From positions 1-22,736 of the IMG/VR virus record IMGVR_UViG_3300010391_000029: a stretch of 22,736 nucleotides of DNA; one strand, 5' to 3'. The DNA is from a virus. Shown one piece after another: positions 13,298-20,825 of the stretch (its first letter is position 1; each line of letters opens with the position of its first letter). The notes beneath the pieces are model-generated. The model did no database searches and was not told the origin of the DNA. It saw nothing but the letters and a program-made list of their open reading frames with translations. A program made the position numbers and the translations under genes.

Positions 13298-13921
13298 TTA
13301 TTCCTCAGTGAAGACGACAGCGTACAAATGCACCTGACCAGACACCAGCGCAGCATCGTTAAAGTTCACGGCGACTCCCTGACCGACTCCGCGAAGGGTG
13401 ACGGGACGAACCAGCCCTGATCCATCGGTCGGAAGCATCTCGAATAGCACGTTCTGAACGATCCCGGCAAACGTGGCGGCGAGGAGCACTGGAGAGGCCA
13501 CCCTCATAATGTTAATATTCCCGAGAGCCGTCCCAGGCGTGGGGTCCGCCGTGTAATGGTTGATGGTGGCGGTTGCCGCCGCATCGTTGGAGTCAAGCGG
13601 AATGATCGTTGCGGCAACCGGCGTCCCGCCTGTCGTCACGGCGCTCCGCTTGCTGATAAAGTATTGCTGCGAGCCCGCCGCCGTGTTCTGGGCTCCAAAC
13701 TTCAACGAGACCAGCCGAACAGTCGTGCTGGCGCTCCCAAAGATGGTGAGCAGATCGGCTGGCGTGGCTGCCGGGGTGAAACTCCCCGCCGCCGCATACG
13801 CCCGCTTGCCCTGCGCACTGATCTCTCTCCCAGTCGAGTCGTAGAGCGTGACACGTGCCGCTTTCGACGTGGCATCAATAGTGAGTTGATCGGAGGAGCC
13901 CCCACTCTTGATTATCGCCAC
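13298..13921 (-). CDS. Strand-rich virion protein (207 aa)
   Basis: The start is GTG 13921 with GGGGTGA four bases upstream, the best available initiation. The first 35 residues (IIKSGGSSDQLTIDATSKAA, then RVTLYDSTG) match a recurring N-terminal block of phage structural proteins: an attachment segment with D-A-T-S-K-A-A-R-V. The rest is low in charge and rich in A, T and V with repeated strands (ISKRSAVTTGGTPV, VASPVLLAATFAGIV). It is probably a surface or fibre-associated subunit. The specific role and family are not identified. Confidence 0.55.
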   Translation of the reverse strand: MAIIKSGGSSDQLTIDATSKAARVTLYDSTGREISAQGKRAYAAAGSFTPAATPADLLTIFGSASTTVRLVSLKFGAQNTAAGSQQYFISKRSAVTTGGTPVAATIIPLDSNDAAATATINHYTADPTPGTALGNINIMRVASPVLLAATFAGIVQNVLFEMLPTDGSGLVRPVTLRGVGQGVAVNFNDAALVSGQVHLYAVVFTEE

Positions 13922-13924
13922 GTG

Positions 13925-14338
13925 TCACCCCACAAGATAATTGATTTTGAAGGTATCGGCGAGATACCCGTCTCGCCCTTCAGCCCGCAACGCAAATTGT
14001 CCGGTTCCTGGTTGAAACTTCAGGTCGAGGGCGTCCATCTCTAGTTCATCAAGATCCTTGCCCGTTGGCGCCTCATAGGCGACATTCCCGATGAGTTGCG
14101 ATGTACCAGAGACATCCGCATCTATAATGGTAAACTCCGCGCCGTAGACCGGCGTAGCCCCAAAGTCAATTTCCGTTTGCTTAATGTTGACGGTTGCTGC
14201 TGGGAGCGCCGCAAAATTCCCGTCGGCACGGAGGAACAGCGTCGTTCCACCCGGATACTGCTGCATCAGCCCATGTCGGGTCAGCGAGGCTTCCAGTTCC
14301 GAGGTCTGGATCGGAACCACACCCCAGCGATCCGCCAT
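13925..14338 (-). CDS. Phage structural protein of unknown role (137 aa)
   Basis: ATG 14338 overlaps the previous TAA (TAATG), with only a weak ribosome-binding site, so it is probably translated by coupling. The protein shows strands and D-rich turns (TEIDFGATPVYGAEFTIIDA, EAPTGKDLDELEMDAL) and ends in YLADTFKINYLVG. It has no signal peptide or cysteines. The pattern looks like conserved small virion proteins of short-tailed phages, though no family is named. It follows the TIISNK-type protein, and the two probably act together. Confidence 0.55.
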   Translation of the reverse strand: MADRWGVVPIQTSELEASLTRHGLMQQYPGGTTLFLRADGNFAALPAATVNIKQTEIDFGATPVYGAEFTIIDADVSGTSQLIGNVAYEAPTGKDLDELEMDALDLKFQPGTGQFALRAEGRDGYLADTFKINYLVG

Positions 14339-14784
14339 TAGGTGCTCGGCTTCCCGATCCGCACTTCAACGTTGGCAATCGTGGCGACGCCGCCAGCCGG
14401 TTGGCTCTGGTTCCCGCCGAAGTCGATGTAGCCAATGATCGCATCAGCAACCGGCGTGGTCACGGTGTCATCGTAGATAATCGCTCCTGGGCTTGGGCCG
14501 ATGGCCCCTCCACTGGCTGTCCACTGTGCGTTATTCCAGGTGATCTCCGTCCGGTCATCGGTATCATCCTGCGTGACCGCCACGCCCGCGAGGGTCGCGC
14601 CTCCTGCCGTATAGCCGTTGCCAGTCGCCAGCTCAGAGGCCGACACGTTGGCATAGCCCGCGTGCGTGTCCACGTTGAACACGAAGCCGGAGCCCATGAG
14701 AATGATCTTGAACACATCGGCTGAGAAGTCGATAACCTTGGTCGCCAGCAGGTAGGTGAGTTTGTTACTGATAATCGTTGCCAT
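14338..14784 (-). CDS. Widespread phage structural protein family (148 aa)
   Basis: A recognisable pattern common in phage genomes: an N-terminal ISNKLTYLLATK block, then FKIILMGSGFVFNVDTH, then SELATGNGYTAGGATLAGV and GPSPGAIIYDD with YIDFGG near the end. From memory such proteins are conserved in many phages and prophages and are usually listed as hypothetical or virion proteins. Residues are mostly strand-forming, and there is no signal peptide. AGAGGAG lies before ATG 14784. A role in the tail or as a decoration subunit is likely but unproven. Confidence 0.65.
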   Translation of the reverse strand: MATIISNKLTYLLATKVIDFSADVFKIILMGSGFVFNVDTHAGYANVSASELATGNGYTAGGATLAGVAVTQDDTDDRTEITWNNAQWTASGGAIGPSPGAIIYDDTVTTPVADAIIGYIDFGGNQSQPAGGVATIANVEVRIGKPST

Positions 14785-14805
14785 GTGCTCTCCTCTGCGT
14801 GTGCG

Positions 14806-15486
14806 TTAGACCGTGGGCATCGTCCAGACCGGGTTGATCCCCTGACCGACACAGCTACCAGCTCCTAAGACTTCAACAAGGATCTCATCGACAGCGCTCG
14901 TCCCGGAGAGTTCCAACCCCGGATGAATAGGCCGCGAGTCACCAGCCGCAGTGAATGGGGTAGTGGCAAAGAGATCCAAATTCGCGTTATCAACACTATA
15001 CCCACCAACAGTCCCAATCACCTGATAGCCGCGCACAATGCCATCCTCCAACACTTCCAACCCAAAGCGACGGTTCACAGAGGACCCGCCCACCACCGTC
15101 ACGAACACCCCATTCCAAAAAAGCCGACGAGCTGGCGTAATGCTGTTATCTCCAACCACGCCAAGAATCGTGGGGGCGATTCCCGTAAACTGGTACACCC
15201 CGATAAACGCTTCTCCCCCAATTCCTGTCGCATATCCGCTGATACGAAATGGCGTGACTCCGAGAATTACCGGGAGCACATAAGCGTTATACGCGCACCG
15301 TGGAGCGACAACAGCGCCAGCGGGTTCACGGCAGGTATTCCCCGACACCGCGACATCTCGTGGAGTCTGTGTGAGCCCCCCATCACCATCCAGCATAGTA
15401 AACGTTCCAGGAAGCGCGCCATCGGCTTGGGTGAACGATAACAGCAGTGAACTCGTGACCACACGGTCTTGTGAGAGGAAGCCCAT
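14806..15486 (-). CDS. Hypothetical strand-rich protein (226 aa)
   Basis: A low-charge protein of 226 residues rich in G, V, T and S, with many strand-like blocks (LLLSFTQADGALPGTFTMLD, VLPVILGVTPFRISGYATG). Three cysteines (C52, C64, C213) may pair if it is exported, but no signal peptide is seen. ATG 15486 lies 21 bases after the LamG-type gene ends. Its GAGGGA is 11 bases upstream, a little far. The layout suggests a fibre- or adhesin-associated subunit. I recognise no family, and the start is not fully certain. Confidence 0.5.
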   Translation of the reverse strand: MGFLSQDRVVTSSLLLSFTQADGALPGTFTMLDGDGGLTQTPRDVAVSGNTCREPAGAVVAPRCAYNAYVLPVILGVTPFRISGYATGIGGEAFIGVYQFTGIAPTILGVVGDNSITPARRLFWNGVFVTVVGGSSVNRRFGLEVLEDGIVRGYQVIGTVGGYSVDNANLDLFATTPFTAAGDSRPIHPGLELSGTSAVDEILVEVLGAGSCVGQGINPVWTMPTV

Positions 15487-15507
15487 GTCAGAGTAGTCCC
15501 TCGCGGC

Positions 15508-16689
15508 CTATCGGCATTTCCACCAGTACCCGCACGGCTCATGATCTACGAGACTAGCCGCCGCCTTGGTCCATCGCGGATTATTGACGTAGCCGAATTT
15601 GTCCGGTTGCGGAACGAAGGGCCAGGGGCCATTGCCTTTCGTCTTGAGCCAGCCGGTGGCGCTGAGAACGATGACGGCTGTGGCAACTTCCGCCCCCACC
15701 GCATAGAACGTGCTCGGGCTGAACTGATTGTTGTATTCGGTGGCGATCCAGTCGGCGGAACGAACGACATTTGAGACACGAACCTCATCCATGAGGCCAT
15801 TCAAAAAGAGACTGGGAGTCTTGAACGCCGCCAAGAAGGTTTCGACCGTTGTGCCCGTGTTCAACGTCCCTCCACTGGGAGAACCACTGGCATCTTGAGC
15901 GTCGTTCAGATAGACCTTAATGAGTGATCCGTCGCTGACAATTACGCCGTGATACCATTGGCCCGACACCAGCGTCGTCGCACCAGCAAGGGCCGCACTC
16001 TGGTAATTCAAGTTCAATTTACTGCTTTCAATTTCCATGGCAAAACGGCCACGAGTGGTCTCTGTCCCGGCGTAGAATAAAAATTGGCGAGTGCTGATGG
16101 TCGTGACACTCTTGAACCACCCGGAGACCGTCTTGACGGCATTGCCGGTCGGCACGATCGACGCAGCAATAGAGAGATAATCGTTTGACCCATCAAAGGA
16201 GATCGCCTTGTCTATCTGCCCCGTTGCGCCAAAGGTTGGGCCTCCGGTATCCGTGAGATGCTTCGCGTTGCTGGTCGAATCCTTGATAGTTCCCGATCCG
16301 CCAGCCGCTTCTTTGAGATGCCACACGCCATTGAAATTCACGTCCCATACGCCCGTCACGTCCTCCTGTGACGTGGTGATCGCGGCGTTGCCGTACCAGA
16401 GGTAAATGATGGTATCGGTCGCGGTAGTGACAGTAGGAACGCGAACCCAAAAGTTGACGGCTCCTGTGACGGGATTGTAGGATTCGATCTCATGATCGAG
16501 CTTGGTCAACCCGGCAGCATCGGAGGTGAAGATGATGTCGAAACCGCTGGAGCTTGTGACCTTGCCACCATTCGCCACAGTCGCAAGATAGGCATACGTC
16601 CCTGAGAATAGAACCGGGAAATTCACCTGGTTCGTGTTCGGGACCTTGGTTTTGTCTATTGTCAAAGTGCGCGAGAAGCCATAGACCAT
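15508..16689 (-). CDS. DUF2341 and LamG/concanavalin-like adhesin protein (393 aa)
   Basis: Residues 20-105 show the DUF2341 pattern (FPVLFSGTYAYLAT, SGFDIIFTSDAAGLTKLDHE, TIIYLWYGNA). Residues 130-310 show a LamG/concanavalin-type jelly roll: GVWHLKEA, AISFDGSNDYLSI, KTVSGWFKS, GQWYHGVIVSDGSLIKVYL, GLMDEVRVSN. This pair is common in phage tail proteins and bacterial secreted proteins that bind carbohydrates. The C-terminal 60 residues are separate (PWPFVPQPDKFGYVNNPRW) and end in CGYWWKCR, with two cysteines. GAGGA precedes ATG 16689. It is likely a receptor-binding or tail-associated sugar-binding protein. The ligand is unknown. Confidence 0.8.
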   Translation of the reverse strand: MVYGFSRTLTIDKTKVPNTNQVNFPVLFSGTYAYLATVANGGKVTSSSGFDIIFTSDAAGLTKLDHEIESYNPVTGAVNFWVRVPTVTTATDTIIYLWYGNAAITTSQEDVTGVWDVNFNGVWHLKEAAGGSGTIKDSTSNAKHLTDTGGPTFGATGQIDKAISFDGSNDYLSIAASIVPTGNAVKTVSGWFKSVTTISTRQFLFYAGTETTRGRFAMEIESSKLNLNYQSAALAGATTLVSGQWYHGVIVSDGSLIKVYLNDAQDASGSPSGGTLNTGTTVETFLAAFKTPSLFLNGLMDEVRVSNVVRSADWIATEYNNQFSPSTFYAVGAEVATAVIVLSATGWLKTKGNGPWPFVPQPDKFGYVNNPRWTKAAASLVDHEPCGYWWKCR

Positions 16690-16690
16690 G

Positions 16691-17080
16691 TTAGCGTCCT
16701 CGCGCCTTCCTCATCTCCGTAAAGACGGCTTTTAGCTTCGCATCTATGCTCGGATCAGCGAGCACGGCTGCAATCGCGGTGTCCAACGCGGCATTTGGAT
16801 TGGGACGCGGAATAGGCGCCGGTGGCGCTGAAAACACCTTGCCCACCGCGTTGTACAGATAGCCAACCTGCCCCCCAATCGCGTCAACGCCGATCAGACA
16901 CAGCTCACCCGACTCCGGCTGCCACTCGCCAGGTTTGCCGGTCCACTCATCCGGCAGCAGGATCATGTTTGTCACCACACCATTCTTCACAATCACTCCG
17001 GTCCTCGTTGCACCTCCCCAGGTGAGCAGGGGAGTGATGAGCAGCAGGAGTCCGCAGAGTATCCATCGCAGTGTCATCAT
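16691..17080 (-). CDS. Exported hypothetical protein in the adhesin block (129 aa)
   Basis: A Sec-type signal peptide (MMTLRWILCGLLLLITPLLT) is followed by W-G-G-A, a likely cleavage area. The mature part is strand-forming at first (TGVIVKNGVVTNMILLPDEW). A proline-rich hinge (APPAPIPRPNPNAALD) and a short basic helix at the end (KLKAVFTEMRKARGR) follow. GGAGGAG lies just before ATG 17080/17077. It begins 21 bases after the Gly-rich gene ends and runs into the LamG gene. No catalytic residues are seen. The signal peptide is unusual for a virion subunit. Confidence 0.6.
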   Translation of the reverse strand: MMTLRWILCGLLLLITPLLTWGGATRTGVIVKNGVVTNMILLPDEWTGKPGEWQPESGELCLIGVDAIGGQVGYLYNAVGKVFSAPPAPIPRPNPNAALDTAIAAVLADPSIDAKLKAVFTEMRKARGR

Positions 17081-17101
17081 CTCCTCCTCTTCTTCACTGA
17101 G

Positions 17102-18178
17102 CTACCACGACACCACCCACATATAGCCCGCACCTCCAGCTTCACCAGCGCCGCCGGTCGTAGTCCCACCCCCGCCACCACCGCCTCCGCCAGCCGGAGT
17201 CCCACCAGTTCCACCGACGCCGCCAGTACCAGCCGTATTCGCGCCGCCTCCACCCCCACCTTGACCGCCCTTCGTGGAATCGCCTGCTGCGCCATTGCCG
17301 CCTGCGCCGCCGCCGTTGGAGCCTGCTGCGCCACCGCCGCCGCCTGTATAATCAAAACTATTGGTGGCACCACCAGCAACAGCCGCAATGTAAGTATTGG
17401 CAATAAGTACCCCACCCCCGGCAGCGCCTCCACCGCCACTTCGCAGAGACTTTCCACCAAGTCCTGTCGCTACATAATTAAATGCCCCCCCACCTCCGCC
17501 GTAATCCGCTCCAGGGGAACCTTGATCTTCTGGAGATGCCACTTTGAATCCACCAAAACCACCCAAGCCAAGGATGAACTGCTCTGTTTCAATAGTTCTT
17601 GGGCTTACAAGAACAGGATCACCAGGCTTCCCAGTTCCATCGGCTGACGCCCCAGCACTCGCTGCGCCACCGCCGCCGCCTCCAATAGAGCTTTCTCCTA
17701 CTCCAACACCACCCCCGCCACCCGCTCCGCCTCCATAGGCCGTTAAGTATGCCCCAAACGTGGTATTTCCTCCAACCGCTCCATTACTTCCATTTGCGCT
17801 TGACCCACCGGCGCCACCGGTCCCGCCAAGTCCGATAGTGACAGAAACGGTCGCAGAAAGATCGGAGGCGCGGAAAGTTTTTGACACACACGCACCTCCG
17901 CCGCCACCCCCACCGCCCGCTCGATCATTTCCAGCGGCGCGACCTTCTCCTCCACCTGCACCGCCACCAGGAGCGCACGCCTTGACCTCCACCCACGTCA
18001 CCCCGGCGGGCTTCGTCCACGTTCCGCTGCCTGAGAACGTCTGCACGTCCGTTGCAACGCCCGGACCTGTTGGTCCCGTTGAACCCGCGGGACCTGGTTG
18101 GGTCAAGGACCCAGCGAAGAGTGGAGAGAACCATCCTAGCAGCAGGAGCAGGACGAGACTGACGAGTCGCCTGGTCAT
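17102..18178 (-). CDS. Polyglycine-rich fibre or adhesin protein with signal peptide (358 aa)
   Basis: Domains in order: a signal peptide (residues 1-22, MTRRLVSLVLLLLLGWFSPL), four collagen-like G-x-y triplets (29-40), then the segment SGSGTWTKPAGVTWVEVKAC (49-68). That segment begins the glycine-rich tail-fibre domain found in many phages. From residue 71 on there are repeated glycine runs split by polar strands, ending in GYMWVVSW. Such sequences can form the polyglycine-II sandwich known from receptor-binding tips of some phage tail fibres. The signal peptide is unexpected for a virion protein, as these are normally assembled in the cytoplasm. ATG 18178 shares an A with the upstream TAA. 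It could instead be an exported surface protein of the infected cell. Confidence 0.75.
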   Translation of the reverse strand: MTRRLVSLVLLLLLGWFSPLFAGSLTQPGPAGSTGPTGPGVATDVQTFSGSGTWTKPAGVTWVEVKACAPGGGAGGGEGRAAGNDRAGGGGGGGGACVSKTFRASDLSATVSVTIGLGGTGGAGGSSANGSNGAVGGNTTFGAYLTAYGGGAGGGGGVGVGESSIGGGGGGAASAGASADGTGKPGDPVLVSPRTIETEQFILGLGGFGGFKVASPEDQGSPGADYGGGGGAFNYVATGLGGKSLRSGGGGAAGGGVLIANTYIAAVAGGATNSFDYTGGGGGAAGSNGGGAGGNGAAGDSTKGGQGGGGGGANTAGTGGVGGTGGTPAGGGGGGGGGTTTGGAGEAGGAGYMWVVSW

Positions 18179-18546
18179 TAGTAACTCCCTTCTGTGACCA
18201 GCAGCGTTTTCGTGGCGGCCCCCGCATGGATACAGTTCACGGCCCCGATCATCAGAAATTCGTTGAGGGCGCCAGGCGATCTGCTGTCCATTAGGAGATT
18301 GCCCCCACTCGCCATGAGTCTGATGCCCTCACTGGCGACCGCCGCTGCGCCGATCTTGATGTCAATCGCGGTATCGCTGATATTCTCCAAGAGCAGGAAG
18401 GTTCGCTGGGTATTCAGGGCGACGACCGCCGTGGTGGTCGTCGCACACGCCACACTCGTATGCGTCACGACCGGCGCTGCGGCCAGCGCGAGACTACCGA
18501 GCAGCCCAACCCCGAGACCGATCAAGACAACCAGTAGCCGTGTCAT
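18178..18546 (-). CDS. Exported conserved-looking phage protein (122 aa)
   Basis: AAGGAGGG precedes ATG 18546. A signal peptide (MTRLLVVLIGLGVGLLGSLA, cleavage near A-L-A-A) is followed by a strand-rich domain: LNTQRTFLLLENISDTAIDI, IGAAAVASEGIRLMASGGN, FLMIGAVNCIHAGAATKTLL. Phage proteins with this N-I-S-D-T and G-A-V-N-C-I-H pattern recur as small structural proteins, normally without a signal peptide. Two cysteines could pair in the periplasm. It ends TAATG with the polyglycine protein, so the two are made together. Whether it decorates the virion or the cell surface is open. Confidence 0.65.
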   Translation of the reverse strand: MTRLLVVLIGLGVGLLGSLALAAAPVVTHTSVACATTTTAVVALNTQRTFLLLENISDTAIDIKIGAAAVASEGIRLMASGGNLLMDSRSPGALNEFLMIGAVNCIHAGAATKTLLVTEGSY

Positions 18547-18561
18547 GTTCCCTCCTTGTGA

Positions 18562-19053
18562 TTATCCGGTTGGCAGGAGCCCGCCGACCATCACCTGTCC
18601 GTGAATGTTGACGATCGCCTCAGCATTGGGAAGCGTGGTGTCGAGTGCAAAGACCTTATCCGTCGCACGCCGTACCACCGCGACGACGCCATTGCTCAGA
18701 TAGAGGAAGTCGTAGAATTCCACCGCCGACCAGACCGAGCCCGCCGTCAGACTCCCCAATTTGAGGGTGAGCGTACTGGGAGGCGTCCACTCATAGATCG
18801 CGGTGAGACCGCAGACCACGATCAAGTTGGTGAAGGTAAAGATTTGCGGGTACGGAAACGGATCGGTAATCGCGGTCGTGGCGATTCTCGTCAGGGTCTC
18901 CAGTTCTTGCAGACTCCCATCATGGCCCACCGCCCCTTGACACTGAGTGAGAAACCCACTATCCCGTGGCATACGGGTAGAGGGCCGGAGTCCACGGATC
19001 AGCTTCGGCGAGTCAATGTGCAGCGAAAAGCTCCGGTCCTCAGATTTCGCCAT
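18562..19053 (-). CDS. Propeller-like short protein, candidate P22 gp10-like piece (163 aa)
   Basis: The first 60 residues hold PKLIRGLRPSTRMPRDSGFL and CQGAVGHDGSLQELETLTRI. Then come blade-like strands FPYPQIFTFTNLIVVCGLTA, FYDFLYLSNGVVAVVRRATD and AIVNIHGQVMVGG. These recall short-tail hub or stabilisation proteins of the P22 gp10 or nozzle type, but the protein stops after one part of such a fold. The 415-residue gene at 11542-12789 has further propeller-like blades, so the two could form one hub in two parts. GGAG lies 9 bases before ATG 19053. It follows the neck genes, where hub genes usually lie. Confidence 0.55.
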   Translation of the reverse strand: MAKSEDRSFSLHIDSPKLIRGLRPSTRMPRDSGFLTQCQGAVGHDGSLQELETLTRIATTAITDPFPYPQIFTFTNLIVVCGLTAIYEWTPPSTLTLKLGSLTAGSVWSAVEFYDFLYLSNGVVAVVRRATDKVFALDTTLPNAEAIVNIHGQVMVGGLLPTG

Positions 19054-19411
19054 GTGGAGACTCCGATCCAGCCTCGACCCTCAGTGGAGGCAGATGCCGA
19101 GAGGGCGTTCGAGAGACCATCGTCGTGTCAAGCGGCTGGATGGTCCTGATCCGCTCACGAATCTGCGGCACCGCTTCCTTCAGGATGTCCTCATAGCGCA
19201 TTCCCGGAGATCGGCCCTCGATCATCTCTAATACCGATGCCACCGCCTGTTTATTGTCACGAAACTCTGGATGGTCACGATAAAACCCCTCGGTCAGCTT
19301 CGCCATGGCCGTATGAGAGACCAGGAGGTTCCCGACTACTTGCGGGAGCATGAGGAGCGCCTTTTCAACGGCCCGGTCGATGATCTCTTGCTTCTCGTCC
19401 TCAGTCATCAT
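19040..19411 (-). CDS. Helical hypothetical neck-region protein (123 aa)
   Basis: ATG 19411 is chosen because it overlaps the upstream stop by ATGA. A GTG six bases earlier is possible. The product is mainly helical (EKQEIIDRAVEKALLMLPQV, FYRDHPEFRDNKQAVASVLE, YEDILKEAVPQIRERIRTIQ) with a proline/arginine-rich tail that overlaps the next gene. Such helical proteins between the neck and hub genes of short-tailed phages are common but poorly described. No catalytic or membrane motif is present. A scaffold or connector-accessory role is possible from position only. Confidence 0.6.
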   Translation of the reverse strand: MMTEDEKQEIIDRAVEKALLMLPQVVGNLLVSHTAMAKLTEGFYRDHPEFRDNKQAVASVLEMIEGRSPGMRYEDILKEAVPQIRERIRTIQPLDTTMVSRTPSRHLPPLRVEAGSESPHGEI

Positions 19412-20121
19412 AGCCACCCATCCGTCGTGATATCCCAGCGGCGTCTGTCCACTGTCAACGCCGCATCGAGCGGGACATTATCTGGGATCAGCCGCTTGCT
19501 GTTATTTGTGAAGAGCGTAGCTTCCGCCCGCAGCGCATTCTTTTCCAAAAGCGCATCCGACTTGCCGAAACTAGACATCAGGCGCATCGCCAGGTTCAAC
19601 ACTAATGGATTCTCATATTCTGGGGGGAGCGCGATGGTCTCGGTGCTCGCTGCAAATTCCACAATGGACACAAGCGAGTGTAGGTCCACGGCATAGGCGG
19701 CGTCAGGCGTGGGGTAAAAGTTCATGGTCCCGAGGGTCCACGCCGGGTCGTAATAGACCTCATCGGGGATGCCGGTCGGATAGGTGCGGTAGTCCCGATA
19801 GCGAAAGAGGGCATTATAGACTGCGAGCGAGCGAAACACCCCAGTGCTCTCCGTTAGCACGGCATCCACCAACTCAACCGGACGCCTGACGTTAAAGGCC
19901 CCGCTCGCCCCGATGGTATAAGAGGCCGTGCCGCTGACGAGCGTGACGCTATTCTTCGTCAAGGCGTGCAGCTTCATCCCTTCGACCGCCCAGTCCTGGA
20001 GCATCGCGTTGATTTTGGCTAACCCCTTGGCCTTGAATTCTGTCGTGATTGCTGCCGCTTCTCCAATCGGAACCACGCCCAACTCTTCTAAGGCCGCTTT
20101 AATGATGTCATCAACGGTCAT
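19408..20121 (-). CDS. P22 gp4-like neck (head-closure) protein (237 aa)
   Basis: A 237-residue protein with the pattern of the P22 tail accessory factor gp4 family. The N-terminal helix (DIIKAALEELGVVP) is followed by KINAMLQDWAVEG, the strand region SGTASYTIGASGAFNVRRPV, and FYPTPDAAYAVDLHSLV. Near the end lies the ALPPEYENPLVLNLAMRL helix seen in this family. In P22-like phages this protein binds under the portal and connects the head to the tail. The length is typical. It is read from ATG 20121, overlapping the glycosyltransferase stop by ATGA. This gives one of the two firmest links to P22-like head-tail assembly. Confidence 0.8.
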   Translation of the reverse strand: MTVDDIIKAALEELGVVPIGEAAAITTEFKAKGLAKINAMLQDWAVEGMKLHALTKNSVTLVSGTASYTIGASGAFNVRRPVELVDAVLTESTGVFRSLAVYNALFRYRDYRTYPTGIPDEVYYDPAWTLGTMNFYPTPDAAYAVDLHSLVSIVEFAASTETIALPPEYENPLVLNLAMRLMSSFGKSDALLEKNALRAEATLFTNNSKRLIPDNVPLDAALTVDRRRWDITTDGWL

Positions 20122-20804
20122 GGTGCCTCGCTTCCTCCTGGTTGCCGCAGCATGAAATTATGAAAATTCCCTGGAAATGCCTGCTCGCCATTGTGGTGGG
20201 TGATATTCAGGTCCGGCACGATCCAAATCTCCCCGCCCGCGTTCTCCCAATTCCGAGAGAAGGCGTAATCTTCACCCCACCACACACCTTTGAAGGCCCC
20301 ATGATTGAACAGGTCGATGGAGGGGTTGTAGCGTGGGCCATAGATCAACTCGGGATACGCCTCCATAAATCGGTGAATGGCTCCCTTCGTCACTTTCAGA
20401 AAGCCAGCCGGCACCCGCTCTGCCTTAATGCACCCGTCACTTCTGACAATGGGGCGATTGTCTCCATTGGTGTGAAGGGTCCCCATATACTCTTCTTCTG
20501 ATTTCTTCAGCCGATAGGTTCCGGCAATCACGTCGCCCTCGGTTTCGATCAGGGTCAGGAGGTCTCGCGGTGCCCAACTCAGATCGTAGTCGAGATACAC
20601 GATGACATCGGCCTTCGCATCGAGCGCACGGCGAGTCAGCTTTGACCGAGCCACAGAAATATAGGGACATTGGACTTCCTGTACATACGCCTCCTCCCAT
20701 CCCGCTGAAATGATCAGCGGAATAGACGCCTCCAGAGCGGCGATATACGGGCCGGTCGGCCCAGCCAGCGAGGGCGTACAAAACACCACCTTTTTGCCGG
20801 TCAT
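20118..20804 (-). CDS. GT-A glycosyltransferase-like protein (228 aa)
   Basis: From ATG 20804 the protein opens with the GT-A strand KKVVFCTPSLAGPTGPY. The DxD motif is D72-Y73-D74 in YLDYDLSW. VPAGFLKVTKGAIHRF and WWGEDYAFSRNW later give acceptor-side and acidic motifs, with a H203-H204 pair near the end. These features match family-2-like phage glycosyltransferases that transfer a sugar from a nucleotide donor. An in-frame GTG at 20840 could extend it, but neither start has a good ribosome-binding site. Its place between the coat and neck genes suggests modification of a head protein or of host surface sugars. Neither is shown by the sequence. Confidence 0.75.
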   Translation of the reverse strand: MTGKKVVFCTPSLAGPTGPYIAALEASIPLIISAGWEEAYVQEVQCPYISVARSKLTRRALDAKADVIVYLDYDLSWAPRDLLTLIETEGDVIAGTYRLKKSEEEYMGTLHTNGDNRPIVRSDGCIKAERVPAGFLKVTKGAIHRFMEAYPELIYGPRYNPSIDLFNHGAFKGVWWGEDYAFSRNWENAGGEIWIVPDLNITHHNGEQAFPGNFHNFMLRQPGGSEAP

Positions 20805-20825
20805 GGTATGAGTACCCGGCGCGGC

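Noticed and set aside
14194-14724. Plus-strand open frame of 176 codons
   Set aside because: It overlaps two well-supported minus-strand genes with ribosome-binding sites and recognisable patterns.
17077-17460. Second minus-strand frame inside the polyglycine gene, and proline-rich plus-strand frames
   Set aside because: Glycine-coding DNA gives long alanine-, valine- or proline-rich frames in other phases, and these have no start signals.
17107-17970. CRISPR-like or tandem DNA repeats
   Set aside because: The repetitive look comes from glycine codons of varying sequence with no constant repeat length or spacers.
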